Made by a program: the position numbers and the translations under genes. DNA of 64,000 nucleotides from Phycisphaeraceae bacterium (lineage in GTDB: Bacteria > Planctomycetota > Phycisphaerae > Phycisphaerales > UBA1924): positions 57,827-121,826 of the forward strand of contig JACKHA010000007.1 in the NCBI GenBank assembly GCA_020639215.1. Reading direction: 5' to 3'. How positions within the stretch are numbered: the first letter of the stretch is position 1; every line of letters begins with the position of its first letter. Below, one piece after another: positions 8,106-17,309 of this stretch. The notes under the pieces were generated by a model that saw nothing but the letters and a program-made list of their open reading frames with translations, was not told the origin of the DNA and did no database searches.

Positions 8106-11100
8106 AGTACTTCGCCTCCGGATGGTGCACCACGATCGCCGAGGTGCTCTGCTCCGGGTCGATCTGCCAGTTCTCCGTCAGCACGCAGCCGATCCGCGAC
8201 GGGTCGATCAGACGCCACAGGATGCCCTGGTCGGACATGTCCGGGCACGCGGGGTAGCCGAAGGAGTAGCGGCTGCCGCGGTACTTCTGCGTGAACAACT
8301 CGCGGACCCGTGGCGAGTCGTCGCCCGCGATCCCCAGCTCCTGGCGCATCCGCTTGTGCCACAGCTCGGCCAAAGCCTCGGCCGCCTCAACCCCCAGCCC
8401 GTGCAGGTACAGGTACTCCTGGTACTGGTTGGCCTTGAACAGTTCCTGGGTTGCCTTTGAGATCTCTTGCCCCATGGTCACGCAACTGAGCCCAAGTACA
8501 TCCTTCCGCCCGGCAGCGCGGCACTCGCCCTCGTCCATGAAGAAGTCGCTGATGCACAGGCGGCGCTGGCCCTGCTGGCGCGGGAAGCGGAACCGCTCGA
8601 TCTCGCGCCCGTGGTCGCCGGGGTCGAACACCACCAGGTCGTCGCCGTCGCTCCAGACCGGGAAGTACCCATACACCACCGCGGGGCGCAGCAGCCGCTC
8701 GTCGCGGCAGCGGGCCTTGAGACGCTCGAAGACGGGGATGATCTCCTCCTCGAGCTTCGCGTTGTACGCGTCGTCGTCGAGCCCGCCCTTCTTGAACTGC
8801 CACTGCCCGCGGAACAGCGCGACCGTGTTGATGAAGGGGTACACATCGTCCAGGTCGATATCGGTCACGACCCGCGAGCCGAGGAACGGCGCGGCCGGCA
8901 CGCCATCCTTCGACAGCCGCGCGGCCTTGCTCCGCACACGCGCCTCGGCGACACCGGCGACCGCGACGCCGCCCGAGTCCGACGCCCTCTCGCCCCGTGC
9001 CGATCCCGCCTTGGCCTTCTCGAACGCGTCGGCCCGCTCGGCCCGGGTCGCACGCGACTCGGCGATCGCCTCCTCGGCCGCCGAACGCTTGGCCATCCGC
9101 GCCTCGATCTCCTGGTCCAGCAGCGCCGTTCGTTTCCCGGCGATGTGGTCCATGATCCGCAGGCCGTCGAACGCGTCCTTCCCGTAGTACAGCGAGCCCC
9201 GGTACGTGCTTCGCAGGTGCCCCTCGGCGTAGTGGCGCGTCAGCGCCGCCCCCCCGAGCAGGATCGGGACCCTCAGCTCGTGCTTGTTGAGTTCGCGGAG
9301 GTTCTCCTCCATGACATTCACGCTCTTGACCAGCAGCCCGGACATGCCGATCGCGTCGGCCTTCGTGTCCTTCCACTTCTCGAGGATGGCCGAGAGGGGC
9401 TGCTTGATGCCGATGTTGTGGACCGTGTAGCCGTTGTTGGAGAGGATGATGTCGACCAGGTTTTTGCCGATGTCGTGCACGTCGCCCTTGACCGTGGCCA
9501 GCACGATCGAGCCGCGCGTCTGGCCCTCGGCCTTCTCCATGAGCGGCTCGAGCCTCGCGACGGCCATCTTCATGACCTCGGCGGACTGGAGCACGAACGG
9601 CAGCTGCATCTGGCCCGAGCCGAAGAGCTCGCCGACGGTCTTCATCCCGTCGAGCAGGTGGTCGTTGATGATCTCCAGAGGCCGGTACTTCTGGAGGGCC
9701 TCTTCGAGGGTCTGGTCGACGCCTTCCTTCTCGCCGTCGATGATGTGGGCCCGGAGGCGTTCTTCGAGCGTGAGGTCTTTGGCCGCGGCCCTGACGGGGC
9801 CGCTGGCGACGGCGTCCTTGAACACGTCGATGAGGCGCTGGAGCGGGTCGAAGTCGTTGTCGGTGATGCCCGCGGGCAGGCCCGTGCCGCCGGCGGGCTC
9901 GGCCCGCCGGTCGTAGATCAGGTCCTCGCAGGCGATCCAGTGCTCGTCCTCGATCCGGTTCCGCGGCATGATCTTGCCGGCGTGCAGGATCGCGCTGGTC
10001 AGGCCCGCGCCCTCGAGTTCGTGCAAGAGCGCGGAGTTGAGCACCTGCCGGGCCGCCGGCTTGAGCCCGAACGAGGCGTTGGACAGCCCGACGGTGATCT
10101 GGCTGTCGGGGAAGGCCTTTGAGATGCGCCGGACGCCCTCGACCAGGGCCATCGCGGAGCGGCGGTCCGAGTCCATGCCGGTGGAGACCGGCAGGACCAG
10201 GGGGTCGAAGAAGATGTCGGCGGGGTCGAGCCCGTGGTGCCCGACGGCCCGCTCGAGGCCTCGCGCCGCGATGGCGTGCTTGCGGTCGGCGGTGCGGGCC
10301 ATCGCGGCTTCCTGGTCCTCGTCGATGGAGCCGATGACCAGGGCCGCACCGAACGTCCTGGCGAGGCGGCACAGGTCGTCGAACTTCTCTTGGCCGTCTT
10401 CGAAGTTCGCGGAGTTGATGATGCACCGCCCCGCGGCGTGGCGGAGGCCGGCCTCGATCGTCTTGATCTGCGTCGAGTCGATCATCAGCGGGGCATCGAC
10501 CTGCTTGGCGATCCGCCGGACGACCTCGCCCATGTCGGCGGCGTTGTCGCGCCCGGCGTAGTCGACGTTGATGTCGAGCACGTGCGCGCCCTCGCGCACC
10601 TGCGAGCGGGCCAGCGAGACGATGGCGTCCCAATCCTCCGCCTCGAGGAGCTGCTTGAACTTCTTCGAGCCGGAGGCGTTGCACCGCTCGCCGACGATGA
10701 GGATGGAGTTGTCCTGGCGGTAGTCGGTGTGGGAGTACAGCGACGTGCAGCCGCGCGGCTGGGGCTCGAAGGTGGGGCGGGCGACGGTGGGGGCGCTGTG
10801 GGGGGAAGCGGAGCGTGTGGCTCGCGGAGCCACCTCGTAGCCCGGCGTGCGGTGGTCGCTCAGCGCGGTGGCGAGCGCGTGGATGTGGTCGGGCGTGGTG
10901 CCGCAGCAGCCGCCGACGATCGAGATCGCGTGCTCGCGGACGAACGACGCCAGGGCCTTGGCGAAGCCCTCGGGGCCGAGGGGGTATTGCGTCTTGCCCT
11001 CGTGCAGCACGGGCAGGCCGGCGTTGGGGACGACGGAGATGTGCCGGTCCCAGTGCCTGGCCAGGAACGCCACGTGCTCGCCCATCTCGGTCGGGCCTGT

Positions 11101-11784
11101 CGCGCAGTTCAGACCGAGCGAGGCGATGGGGAACGAGCGCAGCGTGCTGGCGGCGGCCTCGATCGACGTGCCCAGCAGCATCGTGCCAGTCGTCTCGATC
11201 GTGACCGAGACGAAGATGGGCACGTCGTCGGTGGTCCGCTTCTGGGCGTCGAGGGCCTCGAGCGCGGCGTTGACGGCGCACTTGACCTGCAGAAGGTCCT
11301 GGCACGTCTCGATGAGCAGCGCGTCCGCGCCGCCTGCGATGAGACCGCGTGCCTGCTCGCGGTACGAGGCGAGCATCTGGTCCCACTCGATCTGCCCGAG
11401 CGTGATCAGTTTCGTGCCCGGGCCCATCGACCCGATGACGAATCGCGGCTTGTTGCTCGTCGCGTGCTTGTCCGCCGCGGCCCGAGCGACCTCGGCCGAT
11501 CGCCTGTTCAACTCGAACGTGCGCGCCTCGAGATCGAACTCGCGGAGGATGTGCCCGGCCCCGCCGAAGGAGTCGGTCTTGAGCCCATCGGCGCCCGCGG
11601 CCAGGAACCGCTCGTGGAGGCCCTGGATGACCTCGGGGCGCGAGGCCAGCAGGATCTCGGGGCAGTTCTCGCAGCCGCAGTAGTCGCGCTCGACGTCCAG
11701 ATCCATCGCGTGGATCGCCGAGCCCATCGCCCCGTCCAGCACGAGGACGCGTCGGGCGAGTTCGTCGAGGATCCGGCTGGGCAT
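8095..11784 (-). CDS. metH: Cobalamin-dependent methionine synthase
   Basis: 1229 aa, full length, with all four modules in order. Homocysteine domain: zinc cysteines in GLNCATG (Cys227) and GGCCGTT (Cys293, Cys294). Pterin domain begins at ILIVGERCNASGSKKF near residue 362. B12-binding domain: DVHDIGKN, where His770 is the lower cobalt ligand. The C-terminal activation domain contains RGSRYSFGYPACPD and ends NWQIDPEQSTSAIVVHHPEAKY. It transfers the methyl group of methyltetrahydrofolate to homocysteine. A linker of about 90 residues (870-960) rich in Ala, Glu and Arg separates the B12 and activation domains. The start is supported by CGGAG 5 nt before the ATG. The promoter contains a palindrome, and no cobalamin or SAM riboswitch is visible in the short leader. 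Confidence 0.97.
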   Translation of the reverse strand: MPSRILDELARRVLVLDGAMGSAIHAMDLDVERDYCGCENCPEILLASRPEVIQGLHERFLAAGADGLKTDSFGGAGHILREFDLEARTFELNRRSAEVARAAADKHATSNKPRFVIGSMGPGTKLITLGQIEWDQMLASYREQARGLIAGGADALLIETCQDLLQVKCAVNAALEALDAQKRTTDDVPIFVSVTIETTGTMLLGTSIEAAASTLRSFPIASLGLNCATGPTEMGEHVAFLARHWDRHISVVPNAGLPVLHEGKTQYPLGPEGFAKALASFVREHAISIVGGCCGTTPDHIHALATALSDHRTPGYEVAPRATRSASPHSAPTVARPTFEPQPRGCTSLYSHTDYRQDNSILIVGERCNASGSKKFKQLLEAEDWDAIVSLARSQVREGAHVLDINVDYAGRDNAADMGEVVRRIAKQVDAPLMIDSTQIKTIEAGLRHAAGRCIINSANFEDGQEKFDDLCRLARTFGAALVIGSIDEDQEAAMARTADRKHAIAARGLERAVGHHGLDPADIFFDPLVLPVSTGMDSDRRSAMALVEGVRRISKAFPDSQITVGLSNASFGLKPAARQVLNSALLHELEGAGLTSAILHAGKIMPRNRIEDEHWIACEDLIYDRRAEPAGGTGLPAGITDNDFDPLQRLIDVFKDAVASGPVRAAAKDLTLEERLRAHIIDGEKEGVDQTLEEALQKYRPLEIINDHLLDGMKTVGELFGSGQMQLPFVLQSAEVMKMAVARLEPLMEKAEGQTRGSIVLATVKGDVHDIGKNLVDIILSNNGYTVHNIGIKQPLSAILEKWKDTKADAIGMSGLLVKSVNVMEENLRELNKHELRVPILLGGAALTRHYAEGHLRSTYRGSLYYGKDAFDGLRIMDHIAGKRTALLDQEIEARMAKRSAAEEAIAESRATRAERADAFEKAKAGSARGERASDSGGVAVAGVAEARVRSKAARLSKDGVPAAPFLGSRVVTDIDLDDVYPFINTVALFRGQWQFKKGGLDDDAYNAKLEEEIIPVFERLKARCRDERLLRPAVVYGYFPVWSDGDDLVVFDPGDHGREIERFRFPRQQGQRRLCISDFFMDEGECRAAGRKDVLGLSCVTMGQEISKATQELFKANQYQEYLYLHGLGVEAAEALAELWHKRMRQELGIAGDDSPRVRELFTQKYRGSRYSFGYPACPDMSDQGILWRLIDPSRIGCVLTENWQIDPEQSTSAIVVHHPEAKYFNV

Positions 11785-11816
11785 GGAGGCTCCGGGGTGA
11801 GGGCCGCGAACCCCGG

Positions 11817-11844
11817 AGTGTATTCATCCGAATATCCGGATCAA
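11817..11844 (-). promoter_or_regulatory. metH promoter with embedded palindromic operator candidate
   Basis: On the minus strand TTGATC (11844-11839) and TACACT (11822-11817) are separated by 16 nt. The 16-bp near-palindrome at 11826-11841, ATCCGAATATCCGGAT on the plus strand, pairs in 7 of 8 positions and covers the spacer and part of the -35. That is the expected place for a repressor site. The shape (AT-flanked, dyad with a TA centre) resembles ArsR-family operators such as SahR, which control methionine-cycle genes; the link to a specific regulator is inference. Confidence 0.5.
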
Positions 11845-11880
11845 CGGATGGACCAATGTCGCCCGCGGAATCCCGGCGAA

Positions 11881-13152
11881 TCAGGCGGCCTTGGTGTCCG
11901 GGCCGGCGGTCGACCACCGGGCGATCTCGGCCTCGAGGGCGGCTTCCTCGGGATCGACTGGGGTGGGCGCCGGGCGAGTGCCGGCGGATGGCGTCGATGG
12001 GGCCTGGCCCGCGCCGGCGTAGCGGCTGGGCATCGGCGTGGGCTGGTAGGGGTTGGCGGGACCGGGCTGGAACACGCCGGTCGCGGTGCGGCTGGGCGCG
12101 CCGGGCATGGGCATGCCGAGGGCGGCGGCGTGTGTCTGGGCGGCATGGTTGGCCCAGGGGCCGGGGGCGCGCCGGGCGCGGCTCTTGAGCTTGTGTTTGA
12201 TGAGCGTCGTGCCGGCGCCGAAGGCGAGCAGGAGCGCGCCCCCGACGAGCCCGACCTTGATGGCGGCCTCGTCGCGCGCGTTCTCGCCCGCGGCGGTGCG
12301 CGCGGTGTCGAGAAGGATCGCCCGGCTCGGGTCGCTGGCCCCGACCATCGATGCGAGCGTGCGATCGCGGCCGCCCAGGGGTCGCGGGTCGAGCATCCCC
12401 TCGACGGCGTGTTTGGGGAGGTCTTCACTCGTGCAGCGAACGATCAGATTCCCGTCGGTGCCCTCGACCGCGGCGTACGAGGCCATGGGCGAGCCGCCCG
12501 CGCGCCCCTGGCCATCGAAGATGATGGTCGCGTCGTGCGGGATCGTGAAGTTCAGCTCGCGCTGGGCGTAGTCGCGGATGGCGGCCGGCGTGTGGCTGAC
12601 CTGGGGCGCATTGGCGTTCAGATCGTCGAAGCGGCTCAGCGCACCCTGGTAGTGCCCGCGCTCGCGCCACGCCGCGGTCGCGCCCTCGTCGCCCATGCTC
12701 GGCGAGAGCACCCACACGCTGCCCTCGGTGCCCTCGACGCGGCACAGGGCCCGGACGCTCTGGAGCGTGCGTTGGCCGTTCTGCTCGCGGACGGTCTGGC
12801 ACAGGATCCCGGGGCGCAGGCCGCGGTCGAGCGAGACGGTCACGCCGAGGAGCTCTTCGGGTGCGCCCCGCCAGTCGGGATCGATCGGGTGGACCTGGTT
12901 GGTGTTCGTGCGCGTCAGCGCGGGGCGCGAGAGGCCCGTGGAGTAGACACGGGTGTCAGGGTCCAGGCGGGCTTCGATGGAGACGAACCGCTCGTCGCCC
13001 GAGCTGACGGAGGCCAGGGCCTCGGTCGGGGTGACGGCCTGGGCGTTCTCATCGCGCGGCGTGTAGGTCATCGCGGTCTGGGCCCCACCGACGAGCAGCA
13101 CGATGCCCAGGCCCATCGAGCCCCAGCGGACCAGGAAACCAAAGGCGGACAT
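11881..13152 (-). CDS. Membrane protein with two transmembrane helices, function unknown
   Basis: 423 aa. The start is fixed by GGGGGAGG 5 nt before the ATG. A first membrane helix spans about residues 6-28 (WGSMGLGIVLLVGGA) and a second about 305-326 (VGLVGGALLLAFGAGT). The roughly 270 residues between them form a soluble domain with two cysteines and no catalytic signature I recognise, probably extracytoplasmic. The C-terminal 95 residues are cytoplasmic in this topology, Pro/Ala/Gln rich and low complexity. The overall arrangement (TM, ectodomain, TM, tail) recalls the E3-ligase-like GIDE domain proteins of bacteria, but no RING-like motif is present. It is upstream of metH in the same direction but separated by the metH promoter. 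Confidence 0.75.
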   Translation of the reverse strand: MSAFGFLVRWGSMGLGIVLLVGGAQTAMTYTPRDENAQAVTPTEALASVSSGDERFVSIEARLDPDTRVYSTGLSRPALTRTNTNQVHPIDPDWRGAPEELLGVTVSLDRGLRPGILCQTVREQNGQRTLQSVRALCRVEGTEGSVWVLSPSMGDEGATAAWRERGHYQGALSRFDDLNANAPQVSHTPAAIRDYAQRELNFTIPHDATIIFDGQGRAGGSPMASYAAVEGTDGNLIVRCTSEDLPKHAVEGMLDPRPLGGRDRTLASMVGASDPSRAILLDTARTAAGENARDEAAIKVGLVGGALLLAFGAGTTLIKHKLKSRARRAPGPWANHAAQTHAAALGMPMPGAPSRTATGVFQPGPANPYQPTPMPSRYAGAGQAPSTPSAGTRPAPTPVDPEEAALEAEIARWSTAGPDTKAA

Positions 13153-13389
13153 AACGACCTCCCCCGGGGCGGCCTGGCCGCGCCCGCGCCATGGGGTTTC
13201 GGGTCGGAGGGTGGGCGGGATCGGTCTGATCACCCGATCGGGGCACAAGCGTCGGCGCGGGTTCGGGTTGCGCGGATTCGGGACGGGCTGTTGTGTGATT
13301 CGGACGGCGCAAGTGGTGCGCGGCTCGCGTGCGGGCGGCTGGCAGAACGATGGGATCGCGATCGCCCGGCGAACGGGCGGTTGGGCAAC

Positions 13390-13428
13390 AAAGAAGCCGG
13401 CGGCGACGCTGGGTGCGTCGCCGCCGGC
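13390..13428 (-). terminator. Rho-independent terminator of the dockerin-repeat gene
   Basis: GCCGGCGGCGACG (13396-13408) and its exact complement (13416-13428) form a 13-bp stem with a 7-nt loop. On the minus strand it is followed by TTCTTTGTTG. It lies 55 bp beyond the stop of the gene ending at 13483. The remaining gap up to 13152 shows no further gene. Confidence 0.8.
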
Positions 13429-13482
13429 GGGAGGTTCGAGGACCTTGTCGTGCACGGGTGCTGGGCCCGCGCTCAGAATGTC

Positions 13483-15705
13483 TCAACAGCCGGCGGCGAA
13501 GATGGCCAGGTAGTAGAAGAAGTCGTCGTTGGTCAGCACGCCGTTGGGCACGCCGTAGCCGGGCTGGCCCGGGATGGCGCCGGTGGTGAGGTCGGCCTCG
13601 GCGAGGTTGCCGGCGGCGAACTGGGCGAGATAGTAGAAGAAGTCGTCGTTGGAGAGCGTGCCGTTGGGAACGCCGTAGCCCGGCTGGCCGGGGATGGCGC
13701 CGGTGGTGAGGTCGGGCTCGCAGGGGGGCGGGCCGCCGGCGCCGGCCCAGCGGATGAGGTTGATGGCCAGGGCGGTGTTGTCTGCCTGCCCAATGAAGTT
13801 GTTTGCGAACATGTTGTGGTCGCCGAAGACGGCGATGCGTCCGGGGCCGGCGTATCCGGTGGAGGCGTCGAGGGCGCAGGCGAAGGGCCCGCCCGAGCCG
13901 TTGCTCAGGATCCGCAGCGCGGTGCCCGGCACGGTGAAGGTCGCGTCGGTCGTGTAGGCCACGGTGGAGATGCCGGTGGTGATCGGATGGGCCGCGGCGA
14001 CGGTGGCCGGGCTGGTCGTGTTTGCGGTGGCGTACCCGGTGACGCCGGCGAAGGAGGTGAACGACTCGTAGCCGGGCAGGTTGAAGATGTCGGCGGTGAC
14101 GATCAGGGTGCCGCCGGCGGCGAGCCAGTTCTGGAGAGCGGTCTGCTCGGCGGCGCTGAGGGGCACGTTGTTGTTGGTCAGCAGCGAGGTGTAGAACACG
14201 TCGATGCCGGAGAGGTACGAGGGCGTGAGCGACGGCGTGGGCGGGGCGAGCGCGCCGCCCTCGGCGTTCACGAGCCCTGCGAGCATCGTGTGGGAGGACC
14301 CGCCGTTGAGCACGCCGCCGGCGTAGTTCACGCGGGTCGAGTCGAAGCAGCCCCACACGGGCGCGTTGGGGTTGTTGGCCCAGCGGATGAGGTTGATGGC
14401 CAGGGCGGTGTTGTCGGCCTGGGCGATGAAGGTGTTGGAGAACATGTTGTGGTCGCCGAAGACCGCGATGCGACCCGGGCCGGCGTAGCCGGTCGATCCG
14501 TCGAGGGCGCAGGCGAAGGGCCCGCCCGAGCCGTTGCTCAGGATCCGCAGCGCGGTGCCCGGCACGGTGAACGTGGCGTCGGTCGTGTAGGCCGCGGTCG
14601 AGATGCCCGCGGTGATCGGGTGGGCCGCGGCGACCGTCGCGGGGCTGGTGGTGTTCGCGGTGGCGTACCCGGTGACGCCGGCGAAGGAGGTGAACGACTC
14701 GTAGCCGGGCAGGTTGAAGATGTCGGCGGTGACGATGAGGGTGCCGCCGGCGGCGAGCCAGTTCTGGAGGGCGGTCTGCTCGGCGGCGCTGAGGGGCGTG
14801 TTGTTGTTGGTCAGCAGCGAGGTGTAGAACACGTCGATGCCGGCCAGGTAGGCCGGGGTCAGCGACGGCGTCGGGGCGGCCAGCACGCCGCCCTCGGCGG
14901 CCACGAGGCCCGCGAGCATGGTGTGGGAGGACCCGCCGTTGAGCACGCCGCCGGCGTAGTTCACGCGGGTGGAGTCGAAGCAGCCCCACACCGTCGTGCC
15001 CGGGTTGTTGGCCCACTGGACCAGGTTGGTCGCCAGCGCCGTGTTGTCGGCCTGGGCGATGAAGTTATTCGAGAACATGTTGTGGTCGCCGAAGACGGCG
15101 ATGCGTCCGGGGCCGGCATAGCCGGTCGAGCCATCGAGCGCGCAGGCGAAGGGCCCGCCCGAGCCGTTGCTCATGATCCGCAGGGCGGTGGCGGGCACTG
15201 TGAACGTGGCGTCGGTCGTGTAGGCGGCGGTGGAGATGCCGGCGGTGATCGGGTGGGCTGCGGCGACGGTGGCCGGGCTGGTCGTGTTGGCGGTGGCGTA
15301 CCCGGAGACGCCGGCGAAGGAGGTGAACGACTCGTAGCCGGGCAGGTTGAAGACGTCGGCGGTGACGATGAGGGTGCCGCCGGCGGCGAGCCAGTTCTGG
15401 AGGGCGGTCTGCTCGGCGGCGCTGAGGGGCGTGTTGTTGTTGGTCAGCAGCGAGGTGTAGAACACGTCGATGCCGGAGAGGTAGGCGGGGGTGAGAGTTG
15501 GCGTGGGCGTGGCCAGGGTTGCGCCGCTGCCCGTCACGATCCCCGCGAGCATGGTGTGGGAGGACCCGCCGTTGAGCACGCCGCCGGCGTAGTTCACGCG
15601 GGTCGAGTCGAAGCAGCCCCAGACCTGGGCCCAAGCCGCCGAGCCCCACAGGGCGGGCAGGAGCGAGGCGAGCAGAAGAACCGCGAAGTGGACGCGCGTG
15701 CGCAT
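13483..15705 (-). CDS. Secreted three-repeat protein with C-terminal GC-type dockerin-like domain
   Basis: 740 aa. A signal peptide (LLLASLLPALWGSAAWA) is followed by three near-identical repeats of 211 residues (about 28-238, 239-449, 450-655). Each opens VWGCFDSTRVNYAGG and holds a ThuA/GATase-like Rossmann pattern: LQNWLAAGGTLIVTAD, then GRIAVFGDHNMF and a terminal WA. No catalytic Cys-His-Glu triad is evident. The last 80 residues contain two copies of DLTTGA-PGQPGYG-NDDFFYYL, the Phycisphaerae-type dockerin, ending in Cys. It is probably an exported cell-surface protein. Two prominent features are the high DNA identity between repeats and the absence of any linked cohesin in the window. 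Confidence 0.85.
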   Translation of the reverse strand: MRTRVHFAVLLLASLLPALWGSAAWAQVWGCFDSTRVNYAGGVLNGGSSHTMLAGIVTGSGATLATPTPTLTPAYLSGIDVFYTSLLTNNNTPLSAAEQTALQNWLAAGGTLIVTADVFNLPGYESFTSFAGVSGYATANTTSPATVAAAHPITAGISTAAYTTDATFTVPATALRIMSNGSGGPFACALDGSTGYAGPGRIAVFGDHNMFSNNFIAQADNTALATNLVQWANNPGTTVWGCFDSTRVNYAGGVLNGGSSHTMLAGLVAAEGGVLAAPTPSLTPAYLAGIDVFYTSLLTNNNTPLSAAEQTALQNWLAAGGTLIVTADIFNLPGYESFTSFAGVTGYATANTTSPATVAAAHPITAGISTAAYTTDATFTVPGTALRILSNGSGGPFACALDGSTGYAGPGRIAVFGDHNMFSNTFIAQADNTALAINLIRWANNPNAPVWGCFDSTRVNYAGGVLNGGSSHTMLAGLVNAEGGALAPPTPSLTPSYLSGIDVFYTSLLTNNNVPLSAAEQTALQNWLAAGGTLIVTADIFNLPGYESFTSFAGVTGYATANTTSPATVAAAHPITTGISTVAYTTDATFTVPGTALRILSNGSGGPFACALDASTGYAGPGRIAVFGDHNMFANNFIGQADNTALAINLIRWAGAGGPPPCEPDLTTGAIPGQPGYGVPNGTLSNDDFFYYLAQFAAGNLAEADLTTGAIPGQPGYGVPNGVLTNDDFFYYLAIFAAGC
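13741..15624 (-). repeat. Three tandem 633-bp in-frame coding repeats
   Basis: The sequence GT(C/G)GAGTCGAAGCAGCCCCA recurs at 14336, 14969 and 15602, exactly 633 bp (211 codons) apart. Long blocks between these points are identical or nearly so at the DNA level, including silent positions. This suggests recent duplication or ongoing gene conversion. Confidence 0.95.
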
Positions 15706-15740
15706 GGCTTCATCTTTCTATGGGTCGCGTTTGGAGTACC

Positions 15741-15746
15741 AGCGTA
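15741..15746 (-). promoter_or_regulatory. Putative -10 element of the dockerin-repeat gene
   Basis: Minus-strand TACGCT lies 35 nt before the ATG at 15705, which would give a leader of about 29 nt. The hexamer is the same as at several leaderless genes here. No matching -35 is obvious. Confidence 0.35.
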
Positions 15747-16000
15747 CCACCGGGCGCCGGACAGTCCAAGGGGTTTGCCTGAGGGGGCGACCAAACGGAG
15801 GCGGGTTCGGGGCCCACGGGTTGCCGGCGCGGGGGTTCGTGCGTTAGCGGACCTTCGGCACTCGTGCCATCCCCGGGCGCGTCGGGCGGTCGGTGGGCGG
15901 GGCGCCAGCGGGCGTCGGGTCGGGTCGGCCGCAAGCGTTTGCGGCTTCGGGATACAGTGGCTGAGCGGGCGGTTGGGTGCGCGATGGCGCGGAGGCTTCG

Positions 16001-16408
16001 ATGAACTGGCTGCTGGTTTTGCTGCTGAGTGTGCCGGGGGCGTTGATGGGGCTGCTGTCGGTTCGCGGGCACACGCGCGGCATCGAGCCGTACTTGTGGG
16101 TGGTGCTGGGCGTGTTCGCTTCGCTGGTTGTGTCGCGGACCTCCGGCGGGCGCGTGTTCCTGCACGGCCTGGCGATCGGGGTCGCGTGGGGTGTGCTCAA
16201 CGGCGTGGTGGCGGGGGCGCTGTTCGACACCTATGCGCGGCACAACCCGGAGATCGTCGAGCGCTTCGCGGCCCGGGCCGGCGGGCCGCCGGCGCGGCTC
16301 ATGTACCTGATGGCGGCGCCGGTCGTCGGCCTGGTGACGGGGCTGGCGCTCGGCGGGATGTGCTGGGTGGCCAGCCTGGCGATCCGCCCGGTGACGCCGG
16401 CGGCATGA
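16001..16408 (+). CDS. Small integral membrane protein, function unknown
   Basis: 135 aa. GGAGG 5-6 nt before the ATG supports this start over an in-frame ATG 24 nt upstream. Four hydrophobic segments are visible at about residues 2-18, 27-45, 50-70 and 98-124, so it is an integral inner-membrane protein. No residue motif points to a transporter or enzyme family. It converges on the 16461-17168 gene, with 52 bp between the stops. Confidence 0.65.
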   Translation: MNWLLVLLLSVPGALMGLLSVRGHTRGIEPYLWVVLGVFASLVVSRTSGGRVFLHGLAIGVAWGVLNGVVAGALFDTYARHNPEIVERFAARAGGPPARLMYLMAAPVVGLVTGLALGGMCWVASLAIRPVTPAA

Positions 16409-16460
16409 AACGGCGGATCGCCCTGGCCGTCTTCGTCTTGGCGCGGTCCAGGCCGCGTGT

Positions 16461-17168
16461 TCACGAGCTGCCGGCGCGCATCCGGTCGAGGCTTTCGGGG
16501 AAGGGGTAGGCGGGGAAGACGCCGGTGTCGGAGAACGACCAGGCCGAGGGCGAGGGATAGACATCGCCGCGGTAGCCCGCCTCGTACATGGTGCGGAGCA
16601 CGGTCTCGAACGAGGGCTCGCGTCCGTCCTCGCCGATGAGGCGGTTGGACGTGGCGCCCAGGAACGAGACGGCGGCCGAGGGGCGTCGTTCGAGGCGTCC
16701 CTGGAGCATCTTGGTGATGGTCCCGAAGCCGCGGCGGAGGTCGGTGAGCGTGAAGTGGTCGCGGCCCTTGGGGCGCAGGAGGGCGAAGATGAGCAGGGCG
16801 TCGAGGTCGTACTTGAGCACGAACGGCTCGCGGTCGTTGGCCGCGTGCACGCTGACGGCCTCCTGGAACATCTTGGCGTAGGACGTGACGGAGTGGACCG
16901 ACCACTGGCTTGTGGTGACGAGGTTGACCAGTTGGGCGATGATGCCGTGGCTGTTGTCGGTGTCGTTGACGCCGCAGATGATGGTGCGGTAGCGTCCGTC
17001 GAGGGCGTCGCGGAGCATGTCCTGGCCCCAGAGGATGCGGAGGCGTTGGCCGGGCTCGAGGCGTCCCTGGGGGGCGGGCACGAGCGTGACGCGCTCGCGT
17101 GCGGCGCTGGCGACCATGAGGCTGTCGGCGTCGTCGTCGTAGAGGCGTGGGGGCGTGCGTTCGGGCAC
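16461..17168 (-). CDS. Conserved-type cytoplasmic protein of unknown function
   Basis: 235 aa with a GTG start preceded by AAGGAG at 7 nt. There is no signal peptide or membrane helix. The middle reads as a folded domain (RTIICGVNDTDNSHGIIAQ, then KYDLDALLIFALLRP), with a possible winged-helix-like stretch after HFTLTDLRRGFGTITKML. I recognise no family. No neighbour is co-directional within 140 bp except the HAD hydrolase upstream. Confidence 0.7.
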   Translation of the reverse strand: MPERTPPRLYDDDADSLMVASAARERVTLVPAPQGRLEPGQRLRILWGQDMLRDALDGRYRTIICGVNDTDNSHGIIAQLVNLVTTSQWSVHSVTSYAKMFQEAVSVHAANDREPFVLKYDLDALLIFALLRPKGRDHFTLTDLRRGFGTITKMLQGRLERRPSAAVSFLGATSNRLIGEDGREPSFETVLRTMYEAGYRGDVYPSPSAWSFSDTGVFPAYPFPESLDRMRAGSS

Positions 17169-17309
17169 GATCGGCTCCTTCGCGGGTGGCGCGGCGAGAG
17201 GGAAGCGGGGTCGGCGCGAGTATAGGGGAACGCTGCGAGGTGTTCCCTGCTCGGGGTGGCATGCCGGCGGCTCGGCGCGGGCGTGTCGATTGACCGCGGG
17301 ACGGGCGTC

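Noticed and set aside
11785..11825. Inverted repeat CTCCGGGGT/ACCCCGGAG before metH as an RNA hairpin controlling translation
   Set aside because: One arm overlaps the -10 hexamer and would not be transcribed from the predicted start.
13741..15624. Mobile or CRISPR-like repeat
   Set aside because: The 633-bp period is a whole number of codons inside one gene with a signal peptide and dockerin end.
10234..16509. Plus-strand open frame of over 2000 codons antisense to metH and the dockerin gene
   Set aside because: It is a by-product of high GC and strong codon bias on the opposite strand; its Gly/Val/Arg-rich translation has no domains, while the minus-strand genes are unmistakable.
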